From: Herbaspirillum sp.
GTDB lineage: Bacteria > Pseudomonadota > Gammaproteobacteria > Burkholderiales > Burkholderiaceae_D
DNA: 64,000 nucleotides
Direction of reading: 5' to 3'
Assembly (NCBI RefSeq): GCF_017744395.1
Contig: NZ_JAGIBI010000001.1
Coordinates: 372,001 to 436,000 of the forward strand
The notes beneath the pieces are model-generated. The model was not told the DNA's origin and searched no databases. It was given only the letters and a program-made list of their open reading frames with translations. Position 1 is the first letter of the stretch. Each line of letters starts with the position of its first letter. Both the position numbers and the translations under genes were made by a program. Shown in pieces: positions 57,507-64,000 of this stretch.

Positions 57507-58697
57507 CTAGTGCGCCATCTGCGGTTGCATCGGGGCGCCGTCGTTTTGCGCCTTGTAGATTTCGTAGCCGCTCTTGCCGTTGCGCTTGACCTGGTACATC
57601 GCGCTGTCGGCGCACTGGATCAACTCCGACAAGTCGCGCGCATGGTGCGGATAGAGGCTGATGCCGATGCTGGCGCCGAGCATGTACTGGTGCTCGCCGA
57701 CCTGCACCTTCTGCGTCATCTGGGACAGCAGTTTCTTGGCCACTTCGAAGGCCTGGTTCTCGCTTTCAAGCTGGGTGCCGATCACGATGAACTCGTCGCC
57801 GCCCACGCGGGCGCAGATGTCGGTGCTGCGCACGATGCCCTTGATCCGCGCGGCGATGGCCTTGAGCACTTCGTCGCCGACATGGTGGCCGGCGGTATCG
57901 TTGATCGGCTTGAAGTTGTCGAGGTCGATGTAGAAGATCGCCACCAGGTGATGCGGACGGGTGGCCAGCAGCAGCGCATGGTCGAACAGGGTGTTCATGT
58001 AGCGCTTGTTGTTCAGGCCGGTCAGCGGGTCGAGGAAGGCCATGTCCAACGCCTTGGACTCGGCATCGATCAGGCGTTTCTGGAACTGCGAGAGCGTCGC
58101 GCCCAGCAGCGACATGTACTGCAGCAGCACCAGCATGGTGCCCAGCAGGAAGCCGTCCAGGAACCAGCTTGGGTAGAGTTTGATGAGCACCGGCCCGCAT
58201 AGCCAGTGGATTCCCATCGCCGCAAATGCGACAGAAGCCGATAGCAGCCAGCGTGGGACTTCGTTGCGGTGCTTGTAACAGGTCCATGCCATCCAGGACA
58301 TGAAGCCGGCATTCACCAGCGAATAGCCGATATTGCGGTTGAATTGCGATATATCCGTCACCCAGGCGGCCAGCAGCCACAGTTCGGCCAGCATGACAAC
58401 CAGCCAGGGCCAGCGCGGCTTGGTATCGAGATTGAGGAAGCGGTACAAGCCGATCAGCAGGAAGGGCTTTTCCAGGAGATTGATGGCTGCGTAGATAGAA
58501 GTGATCAGACGCAAATCATTGGTGGGGATCAGCAGCATCAGGCTCAGGCGAGCCAGCAGCGCGAAAGAGATGGAGATTGCCCACCAGCCGGAACCGGCAT
58601 TGGTACGGGGGATACTGCGGGCCCAGAGAAATAGAAGGAAGAAAACGAAATAAACGCTGAAACCGAAAGTGTGGACAATCAGGTACGACATGGACAT
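57507..58697 (-). CDS. Membrane-bound GGDEF diguanylate cyclase
   Basis: 396 residues. About six N-terminal helices (residues 5-200), a short coiled linker, then GGDEF domain from about 220: DMAFLDPLTGLNNKRYMNTL, FYIDLDNFKPINDTAGHHVG, and the intact active site RVGGDEFIVIG (about 297-303). It should make c-di-GMP. The I-site RxxD is not clear. It adds to the c-di-GMP-related genes clustered in the last 8 kb. Confidence 0.9.
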   Translation of the reverse strand: MSMSYLIVHTFGFSVYFVFFLLFLWARSIPRTNAGSGWWAISISFALLARLSLMLLIPTNDLRLITSIYAAINLLEKPFLLIGLYRFLNLDTKPRWPWLVVMLAELWLLAAWVTDISQFNRNIGYSLVNAGFMSWMAWTCYKHRNEVPRWLLSASVAFAAMGIHWLCGPVLIKLYPSWFLDGFLLGTMLVLLQYMSLLGATLSQFQKRLIDAESKALDMAFLDPLTGLNNKRYMNTLFDHALLLATRPHHLVAIFYIDLDNFKPINDTAGHHVGDEVLKAIAARIKGIVRSTDICARVGGDEFIVIGTQLESENQAFEVAKKLLSQMTQKVQVGEHQYMLGASIGISLYPHHARDLSELIQCADSAMYQVKRNGKSGYEIYKAQNDGAPMQPQMAH

Positions 58698-59007
58698 GTT
58701 TCCCGCCTCTGCAAATTACATCCCCCATTCATTGAACAACGCCTGCTCTGCGATGAGCCGGTTTCAGGTGGCGCCCGTCAATGATTCCCCGTGTGGCTGA
58801 GTCGGATGATAAACAAGCAAACCCGCGCGGTAAACAACGCGTTGGGGACAAACGCGATTTATTGCAATCCTTGCCTGGCAAGGCTTTGCGCGTAGCGTAA
58901 ATTATTTCCGGGTGGATACTTCGGCGTGAGTTTTTGTGTGTCGGGAGACGCTGCGGGAGATGTTTGCGCGCACTTCGGCGCATGCGCGCAAGGGGCGGAT
59001 ATGCGCC
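58698..59007. other. Gene-free stretch upstream of the cyclase
   Basis: 310 bases. The AT-richer part at 58805-58920 (e.g. TAAATTATTTCC) probably contains the promoter of the minus-strand GGDEF gene. No credible gene or known RNA seen. Confidence 0.5.
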
Positions 59008-59292
59008 TTAGTCGAACTTGTCCTTGAGCAGCGCTTCGATGGTCGCGATGCGGGTCTCGACCGTATCGAGCAGCGACTTTGGCATGGTGCCGCCGGCCGC
59101 CAGCTGCGACGCCAGCGAACGGGCGATGCCCATGGCGCCCTGGGTGAACTGCCTTCCGTCCTTGGACAGCACCGCGGCGGCGGTAAACAGCGTCGAGAAC
59201 AGGATCTGGTCGGCGGTATTGTTCTCGATGAATTTATTCAGCAAGGCGTTATGGCTTTGCTTGAGTGCGTCGAATTCTTCCTGGGTCGGCAT
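59008..59292 (-). CDS. Small helical protein of unknown function
   Basis: 94 residues from ATG 59292. MPTQEEFDALKQSHNALLNK, LFSTLFTAAAVLSKDGRQFT and LLDTVETRIATIEALLKDKF are helical and amphipathic; no signal, membrane span or known motif. It looks like a coiled-coil accessory protein. It lies between the tRNA gene and the cyclase, on the same strand. Confidence 0.6.
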   Translation of the reverse strand: MPTQEEFDALKQSHNALLNKFIENNTADQILFSTLFTAAAVLSKDGRQFTQGAMGIARSLASQLAAGGTMPKSLLDTVETRIATIEALLKDKFD

Positions 59293-59374
59293 GGTGGTTC
59301 CTGGGCGCTGGCCTGAACGGCCTCCGGGCCTGGGTTGATCAGGCACGGGAGGCATGCAATATCAAGGGATCGTC

Positions 59375-59461
59375 TGGTGCGAGGAGGGGGACTCGAACCC
59401 CCACACCATTGCTGGCGTCAGGACCTAAACCTGGTGCGTCTACCAATTTCGCCATCCTCGC
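59375..59461 (-). tRNA. tRNA-Leu (anticodon UAG)
   Basis: Minus-strand read: acceptor GCGAGGA, D arm with AAATTGGTAGA, anticodon loop TTTAGGT giving UAG, a long class II variable arm, T arm GGGGGTTCGAGTCCCCC and encoded 3' CCA (59377-59375). The anticodon stem is CCAGG/CCTGA, with a C-A mismatch at the outer pair. Confidence 0.95.
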
Positions 59462-60233
59462 TGAAGGTGTCGGACATCGGCGCGATAGCAGTCCGGGCGC
59501 GGTGTCGCCGCAGACCTGCCGCTACCGATGCGGGTAGCATTTTCGTAAAGCGCGCTATTGTACTGCAAGCCGCTGCGCATGTCTGTGTTTTTCCGAAACG
59601 TCGACCCGCAGGTATAGGGCGGTGGTCGGCGCTTGGGTTTTGCCGGTTCGGCAGTGCCGTGCCGGGGCTGGCTTTGCGCCGGTTCCACCGGCATTTTCGG
59701 GAGCCGCCATGGCACGCGATGCCGCCATTTCTGCAAGAGGAAACAAGTGCGCCGACGCCTCATTACGGCTATTGTTTCTTTTTGGAAAAATGTTGTCTTC
59801 CTGAAAACGTCAAAGATATCGTTCAGCAACCGAAGACGCCTCCCATGCCGCTGGAAGCGATTGGCAAATGCCTGACTTGATTAAATGCCTGGAAAGTACC
59901 GTAGCGATTGCCAATAATGGACGGAGGTACTAAGCAGGCATTGAGAGGGGCTCTATGGCGGGAAGCCCCTTGTAAAAGACCCGGTCTCGCAGTTAAATCA
60001 AGTATTCATGAAATTATTGGTTAAGTTCCGCTCACCCGGTCGCTGAGCGGAACAGGTTCCGGGCTGTCTTTGCCATATGGCTTTGTTCAACAGTACAAGG
60101 CCGAATTGAAGCGCAAGGCAAAGCAGGCATCGGCATCGACATCAGTTTTGCAGTGCGCCTGCTGATGATCCAAGCGGCGGGAGGAAGCTGGAGGCGGCGA
60201 ACCTTCGCCGGGCGGAGACGAGAAAAGGGGAGC
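59462..60233. other. Gene-poor stretch with two hairpins
   Basis: About 770 bases with no convincing gene; frames here lack ribosome sites and family features. It contains AGGGGCT/AGCCCCT (59946-59970) and GTTCCGCTCA/TGAGCGGAAC (60025-60053), two stems without T-runs. The promoter and leader of the signalling operon at 60234 must lie in it. Confidence 0.5.
60025..60053. repeat. 10-bp inverted repeat hairpin
   Basis: GTTCCGCTCA, 9-base loop CCCGGTCGC, TGAGCGGAAC is a perfect stem about 180 bases upstream of the HD-GYP-like gene. No T-run follows, so it is more likely an operator or leader structure than a terminator. Confidence 0.5.
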
Positions 60234-61586
60234 ATGGTGTCGAACAATGTGCCAACGTTGGAGCAAATCAATATCGAGAAGCCGGTTGCGGCCCCCGTCA
60301 TTTTGCTGGTTGACGACGAAGCGAGCATCCTTTCTTCTCTCAAGCGCGTACTAAGGCCGAAGGGATATGTGGTGCTGACGGCTGAAAGCGGCGCTGCGGG
60401 CCTCGAGTTGCTGAAGGAAAATACAGTCGACTTGATCATTTCGGATATGCGCATGCCTGAAATGACGGGAGCCCAGTTCCTGAAGAAGGCCAAGGAAAGC
60501 TATCCCGATATCACCCGCATCCTGCTCACGGGGTATTCGGAGATCAGCGCCACGATCTCGGCGATCAATGAAGGCGGGGTCTACCACTATCTGCAGAAAC
60601 CCTGGGATGAGCAAGACCTGCTTCTGACCATAGAGAGGGCGCTGGAACAGCAATTCCTGAAGAAGGAAGCTGCGCGCCTGAATGCGCTGGTGCGCAAGCA
60701 AAATGAGGAGCTGTTGACCTTTAATGCGCGGTTGGAGAAGCAAGTCCAGGCCCGTACGGAAGAACTGCGGCAGACCGTGCTTTTCCTGGAAAAGGGGCAA
60801 GAGGAAATCAAACAGAATTTCTTGACGATGCTCAAGGTGTTCTCCAGCCTGATCGAGCTTCGTTCCGGCATGCTGGGCGGGCAGTCCGATCGGGTGAGCG
60901 CGCTCGGCCGCAGGCTCGGAAAGAAATTCCAACTGACGGAAGGGCAGATCCAGCATCTCGGAATTGCCGGTTTGCTGCATGCGATCGGAAAGATCGGCCT
61001 GCCGGATGAACTCATACGCAAGCCGCAGGAAAAAATGACTGGCGAAGAGTCACGCATGTTCATGAATCATGCGGTCAAGGGGCACATGGTGCTCACGCCT
61101 CTGGCGTCGTTTGGCGAAATAAGCGAATTCATCCTGCATCAGCATGAGCGTTATGACGGGCGAGGGCTTCCTTCCGGCATTGCCGGCGACCAGATCCCCT
61201 TGGGATCGCGCATCCTGGCCTTGGCCCGGGATTTCGAAGCGCTGCGTTCCGGCGCGATCGCCGCGCAGCCGTTGCCGCTGGAGAAGGCCATCCAGGTCAT
61301 CAAGTCGCAAAGCGGCATCCGATACGATCCGTCGGTCGTGGAAGCCTTCGTGGCGCTGGTCAATGAAGAGGATTCGCTCCTTCGTGAAAAGTCGCGTGAA
61401 GTCAAGTCAAGGGATCTCGAGGCCGGCATGAAGCTCGCGGAAGATCTGCGCACTGGCGAAGGCGTCCTGCTGATCGTCAAAGACTCCGTACTCACCCAGA
61501 ACAACATTCAGCAGATACGCAAATTCGAGCAATTGGAAGACATCAGCCTGCAGATATCGATCACGATTGAGGAAAAGAAGAACTGA
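60234..61586 (+). CDS. Response regulator with degenerate HD-GYP domain
   Basis: 450 residues from ATG 60234, behind AGGGGAG. REC domain at about 18-135 (VILLVDDEASILSSLKRVLR; phospho-Asp D71 in LIISDMRMPEMTG). A coiled coil at about 140-205. An HD-GYP-like domain at about 210-385: GLLHAIGKIGLPDELIRKPQ carries HA instead of HD (H249-A250), and LHQHERYDGRGLPSG has QH for HH and GLP for GYP. The last 70 residues (SREVKSRDLEAGMKLAEDLR) form a small beta domain also found in the protein encoded at 62427. Loss of the HD Asp predicts no c-di-GMP phosphodiesterase activity. First gene of a signalling operon. Confidence 0.88.
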   Translation: MVSNNVPTLEQINIEKPVAAPVILLVDDEASILSSLKRVLRPKGYVVLTAESGAAGLELLKENTVDLIISDMRMPEMTGAQFLKKAKESYPDITRILLTGYSEISATISAINEGGVYHYLQKPWDEQDLLLTIERALEQQFLKKEAARLNALVRKQNEELLTFNARLEKQVQARTEELRQTVLFLEKGQEEIKQNFLTMLKVFSSLIELRSGMLGGQSDRVSALGRRLGKKFQLTEGQIQHLGIAGLLHAIGKIGLPDELIRKPQEKMTGEESRMFMNHAVKGHMVLTPLASFGEISEFILHQHERYDGRGLPSGIAGDQIPLGSRILALARDFEALRSGAIAAQPLPLEKAIQVIKSQSGIRYDPSVVEAFVALVNEEDSLLREKSREVKSRDLEAGMKLAEDLRTGEGVLLIVKDSVLTQNNIQQIRKFEQLEDISLQISITIEEKKN

Positions 61587-61602
61587 TACGAAAGCGACGG
61601 CC

Positions 61603-62430
61603 ATGCCTGACGGACTTAGTGCATCCACGGCTCCGCGTCGACTGTTGCTGGTCGACGATGAGGCAAATATCTTGTCGGCCTTGCGGCGTTTGTTGCGCCA
61701 GGATCGTTACGAAATAGTCACTGCAAACAGTGGCGACGAGGCGCTGGAAGTGCTCAAGAGCAGTCCTGTGGACGTGATCATCACCGACCAGAGAATGCCG
61801 GGGATGACCGGCGTCGAATTCTTGCGCCTGGCCAAGGATACATATCCGGATACTGTGCGCATCGTATTGAGCGGGTACACGGAGTTGCAATCCGTCACCG
61901 ATGCCGTCAACGAAGGAGCCGTCTATAAATTCCTGACCAAACCCTGGGATGACGAACAGCTTCGGGAGCATGTGGCCGAAGCATTCAGGCGCAAGGAGAT
62001 GGAGGATGAAAACAATCGCCTGCAACACGAGCTCAAATTGGCTAATTCAGCGCTTGCCGCAACCAACCAGGAATTGGACCGGCTGCTCAAGGAGCAGGAG
62101 CAGCGAATAGAAAACGATGAGGTAAGCCTGCAGATCACCCATGAAATCCTGGAGCATCTCAACATTCCGCTGATGGGGGCGGATGAGGAAAGGAATATCG
62201 TATTTCTCAATTCAGCGGCGCAGCAGCTATTGGGCAGCGACAAGGCCTTGCTTGGCACCAACCTGATGCGCAGCATTCCGTTGGTAGCGCAGGCTTGGGG
62301 GCAGGGGAATCTCCATATGGAAATTCGGGACGATCTCTACGGCGTGAACATCTATCCCATGGGGAAGACCTCGCGCTCCAGGGGAAAACTCATCACCTTT
62401 GTCAGGCTGCCAGAGGAGCAGGGCCAATGA
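61603..62430 (+). CDS. Response regulator with REC, coiled-coil and PAS-like domains
   Basis: 275 residues from ATG 61603. REC at about 12-130 (RRLLLVDDEANILSALRRLL, D in VIITDQRMPGMTG, then the KPW lysine in YKFLTKPWDDEQL, as in RpfG-type regulators). A coiled coil at about 140-185 and a PAS-like end (LNIPLMGADEERNIVFLNSA). No output enzyme domain or HTH, so it probably relays by protein contact. Stop overlaps the next start (ATGA). Confidence 0.85.
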   Translation: MPDGLSASTAPRRLLLVDDEANILSALRRLLRQDRYEIVTANSGDEALEVLKSSPVDVIITDQRMPGMTGVEFLRLAKDTYPDTVRIVLSGYTELQSVTDAVNEGAVYKFLTKPWDDEQLREHVAEAFRRKEMEDENNRLQHELKLANSALAATNQELDRLLKEQEQRIENDEVSLQITHEILEHLNIPLMGADEERNIVFLNSAAQQLLGSDKALLGTNLMRSIPLVAQAWGQGNLHMEIRDDLYGVNIYPMGKTSRSRGKLITFVRLPEEQGQ

Positions 62431-62771
62431 GCGCCGCCAAGCTGGTCAAGGAAATACCTCTGGATAAGGCCGTTTCCGGAATGGTGCTGGCCCAGCCGAT
62501 AGAGGAGAAGCCCGGGACATATCTCATGCCTGCCGGTACCAAGCTATCGGAAAAATCGCTGCACACCTTGAAAAACCGGGGCGTGCTCCATGTGACCGTG
62601 GTGTTGTCGCCGGCCGATGACATGCGCGGGCAGGCAGAGATGCAGGTTGATGAACAATTGAAGAGGGTTGACGTACTCTTCAGAAATAGCCGTCACAGCG
62701 ACGCAAATCGTGTCCTGATGAATTGCCTGCGGCGATACAGAACAAAAGGACGCCATGATTCCCCTGACTAA
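62427..62771 (+). CDS. Small protein with the SGMVLA-type domain of HD-GYP proteins
   Basis: 114 residues from ATG 62427. KEIPLDKAVSGMVLAQPIEE, GTYLMPAGTKLSEKSLHTLK is the small beta domain often found beside HD-GYP domains and here also at the C-terminus of the 60234 protein (DLEAGMKLAEDLRTGEGVLL). The last 45 residues are a charged helical tail. Cytoplasmic. Function unknown; overlaps its neighbours at both ends. Confidence 0.7.
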   Translation: MSAAKLVKEIPLDKAVSGMVLAQPIEEKPGTYLMPAGTKLSEKSLHTLKNRGVLHVTVVLSPADDMRGQAEMQVDEQLKRVDVLFRNSRHSDANRVLMNCLRRYRTKGRHDSPD

Positions 62772-63597
62772 GGATGAGATAAGCGAGGCGGTCCTCGATC
62801 TCCCGGCGCTGCCCCATATCGTGATGGAGCTGTTTCGGGCCCTTGAGAAGGAGGATGTCGACGCCAACCTTCTCTCTCAAAAGATATCCTATGACCAGGC
62901 CCTGGCGGCAAAGGTGCTCGGTCTTGCAAATTCCTCGTTCTACGGCATGCAAGGCAAAGTCGGCTCCATCGCTTATGCGGTCGCCGTTCTCGGTTTTGGC
63001 TGCATCCGTTCGCTGGCCACTGCCGCAGGCTTGGCGCAGATATTTTCAGGACGCGCTTCCAGTGAGCTGCATGCGCAATTGTGGACACATGCCATCGCGA
63101 CGGCCTTAGCGGCCAGAAGCCTGGCGAAGTGCATCGGCGAGAATGAAGACCAGGCTTTCATCGCGGGACTCTTGCACAACATTGGACGACTGGTTTTGAT
63201 TACCCACTATCCGGTTCGGTACCAGGATGTGCTGTCCTGGAGCAGCGCGCACGATGCCGAATTGTCTCTTGCGGAAGTTGCCGTCCTCGGCGTTGACCAC
63301 AAGCTGGTAGGCCGCGCAGTGCTGACCCGCTGGAAATTTCCGGCCTCCATCGTGGCGACGCTCGATACCGTTGCGCAAGGCGCCCCTGATCTCCATGGCA
63401 AGGCGGCGTCGGTCATTGTCGTGGCCGATGCCATCGCGCATGCCCTGGACCTCCAAAGCCCTCCCGACAACCAAGTGCCGGTCATCCCCCAATCCCAATG
63501 GGACCAGCTTGGGTTGAGCGAAGCAATATTGACGGAAGTATTCAGCAGTACCGAAAAGTCCTTTGAAGACGTCTGCGCTATCTTGAGGGCGCCATAA
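62755..63597 (+). CDS. HDOD domain protein
   Basis: 280 residues from ATG 62755, overlapping the preceding gene by 17 bases. HDOD motifs: AVLDLPALPHIVMELFRALE, KVLGLANSSFYGMQGKVGSI, AVAVLGFGCIRSLATAAGLA and FIAGLLHNIGRLVLITHYPV. Catalytic HD residues are absent, as usual. The second HDOD protein of the window; the two are clearly diverged paralogs. Confidence 0.88.
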   Translation: MIPLTKDEISEAVLDLPALPHIVMELFRALEKEDVDANLLSQKISYDQALAAKVLGLANSSFYGMQGKVGSIAYAVAVLGFGCIRSLATAAGLAQIFSGRASSELHAQLWTHAIATALAARSLAKCIGENEDQAFIAGLLHNIGRLVLITHYPVRYQDVLSWSSAHDAELSLAEVAVLGVDHKLVGRAVLTRWKFPASIVATLDTVAQGAPDLHGKAASVIVVADAIAHALDLQSPPDNQVPVIPQSQWDQLGLSEAILTEVFSSTEKSFEDVCAILRAP

Positions 63598-63623
63598 GAA
63601 CGATCCTAGCCAGGGAGACGGGA

Positions 63624-64000
63624 ATGTCATCTATTCAGCAGCCTCTGTTCGAGCCCCAAATTTCCGAGTTCTTCGACGGATGCCCCGTGCCTGCCTTCGC
63701 GATCGACAACAACCATGTCATTACGCACTGGAACAAGGCTTGCGAACACATCCTCGGCATGCCCGCCGCGAGTATGGTGGGGACGAAAAAGCAATGGACG
63801 CCGTTTTATCCCGCCGAGCGTCCCGTCCTGGCCGACCTGATTGTCAACGGTTCCTTCGAAAATGTCGTGGGAATGTACTACCACGACAATGACAACTTCC
63901 AGAAGTCGCGCCTTATCCCGGGGGCGGTAGAGGCCGAGAAATTCTTCCCCCACCTGGGCAATGAGGGACGCTGGCTTTACTTTTCTGCCGCGCCCTTGCG
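63624..64000 (+). CDS. PAS domain sensor protein, N-terminal part (3' partial)
   Basis: Starts at ATG 63624 after CAGGGAGACGGG and stays open to the window end (125 codons). A PAS fold begins at about 15: CPVPAFAIDNNHVITHWNKA, CEHILGMPAASMVGTKKQW, then PFYPAERPVLADLIVNG. This type of PAS with QWxPFY...RPxLADLI is common at the N-terminus of sensor histidine kinases and other two-component sensors. The output domain lies beyond the window; a kinase for the upstream REC proteins is plausible. Confidence 0.75.
   Translation, partial: MSSIQQPLFEPQISEFFDGCPVPAFAIDNNHVITHWNKACEHILGMPAASMVGTKKQWTPFYPAERPVLADLIVNGSFENVVGMYYHDNDNFQKSRLIPGAVEAEKFFPHLGNEGRWLYFSAAPL

Noticed and set aside
58729..58983. 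84-codon minus-strand frame upstream of the GGDEF gene
   Set aside because: No ribosome site, odd composition and position in the likely promoter region.
59335..59880. Reading frame running across the tRNA gene and beyond
   Set aside because: It includes the whole tRNA-Leu and has no family features or ribosome site.

Overview
The window looks like an ordinary chromosomal stretch of a high-GC betaproteobacterium. Gene content points to Burkholderiales, probably Oxalobacteraceae and Herbaspirillum-like: RegBA-type redox sensor, amiE/fmdA amide utilisation with a Urt-type ABC transporter, HpnCDE squalene genes, GalU/Pgm pair, and a lysine/alanine/proline-rich H1-like protein. The genus is an inference; no rRNA is present. 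I see no prophage, insertion sequence, CRISPR array or plasmid feature.

Layout. 1-12.6 kb: tail of an acyl-CoA thioesterase; a hydratase and a CopD-like membrane protein; then an IclR regulator followed by a tightly overlapping operon of dipeptide-type ABC transporter (five genes), amidase and a second hydratase; then a MOSC protein and an orphan branched-chain-amino-acid-type binding protein. An AT-rich repeat array (2507-2566) ahead of the transporter is a likely IclR target. 12.7-19.8 kb: H1-like DNA-binding protein, galU and pgm (divergent), a run of four very small proline-rich or charged proteins each with its own ribosome site, and cobU-cobQ.

19.9-32.7 kb is the most unusual part. A 1136-residue protein fuses an NCS1 nucleobase/allantoin-type permease, a cysteine-rich linker and a hybrid histidine kinase. 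It overlaps a LuxR-type response regulator gene. Divergent from it runs a complete amide/urea operon: Urt-type ABC transporter (five genes), aliphatic amidase AmiE, formamidase FmdA and zinc-ribbon FmdB. The divergent spacer carries two copies of TACGTC-N4-GACGTA, one inside a perfect 16+16 palindrome. I propose this as one transporter-sensor circuit that detects a nitrogenous solute and switches on amide uptake and hydrolysis.

32.7-43 kb: a phosphonate operon (phnDCE, an iron alcohol dehydrogenase, phosphonoacetaldehyde hydrolase) with a divergent LysR regulator and a T-N11-A operator; three small enzymes; a chemoreceptor; and dctA. 43-52 kb: housekeeping genes (NRDE protein, DUF4936, ygfZ, mltG, tmk, holB, GNAT, regB/regA-like pair, tatD, ankyrin protein). 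52-59.5 kb: lactate dehydrogenase, squalene genes hpnE-hpnD and hpnC separated by an inverted HDOD gene, a GGDEF cyclase, a small protein and tRNA-Leu(UAG).

59.5-64 kb: a 770-base gene-poor stretch with hairpins, then a co-directional signalling cluster: a response regulator with a degenerate HD-GYP domain, a REC-coiled-coil-PAS protein, a small protein that shares a domain with the C-terminus of the first, an HDOD protein, and a PAS sensor cut by the window end.
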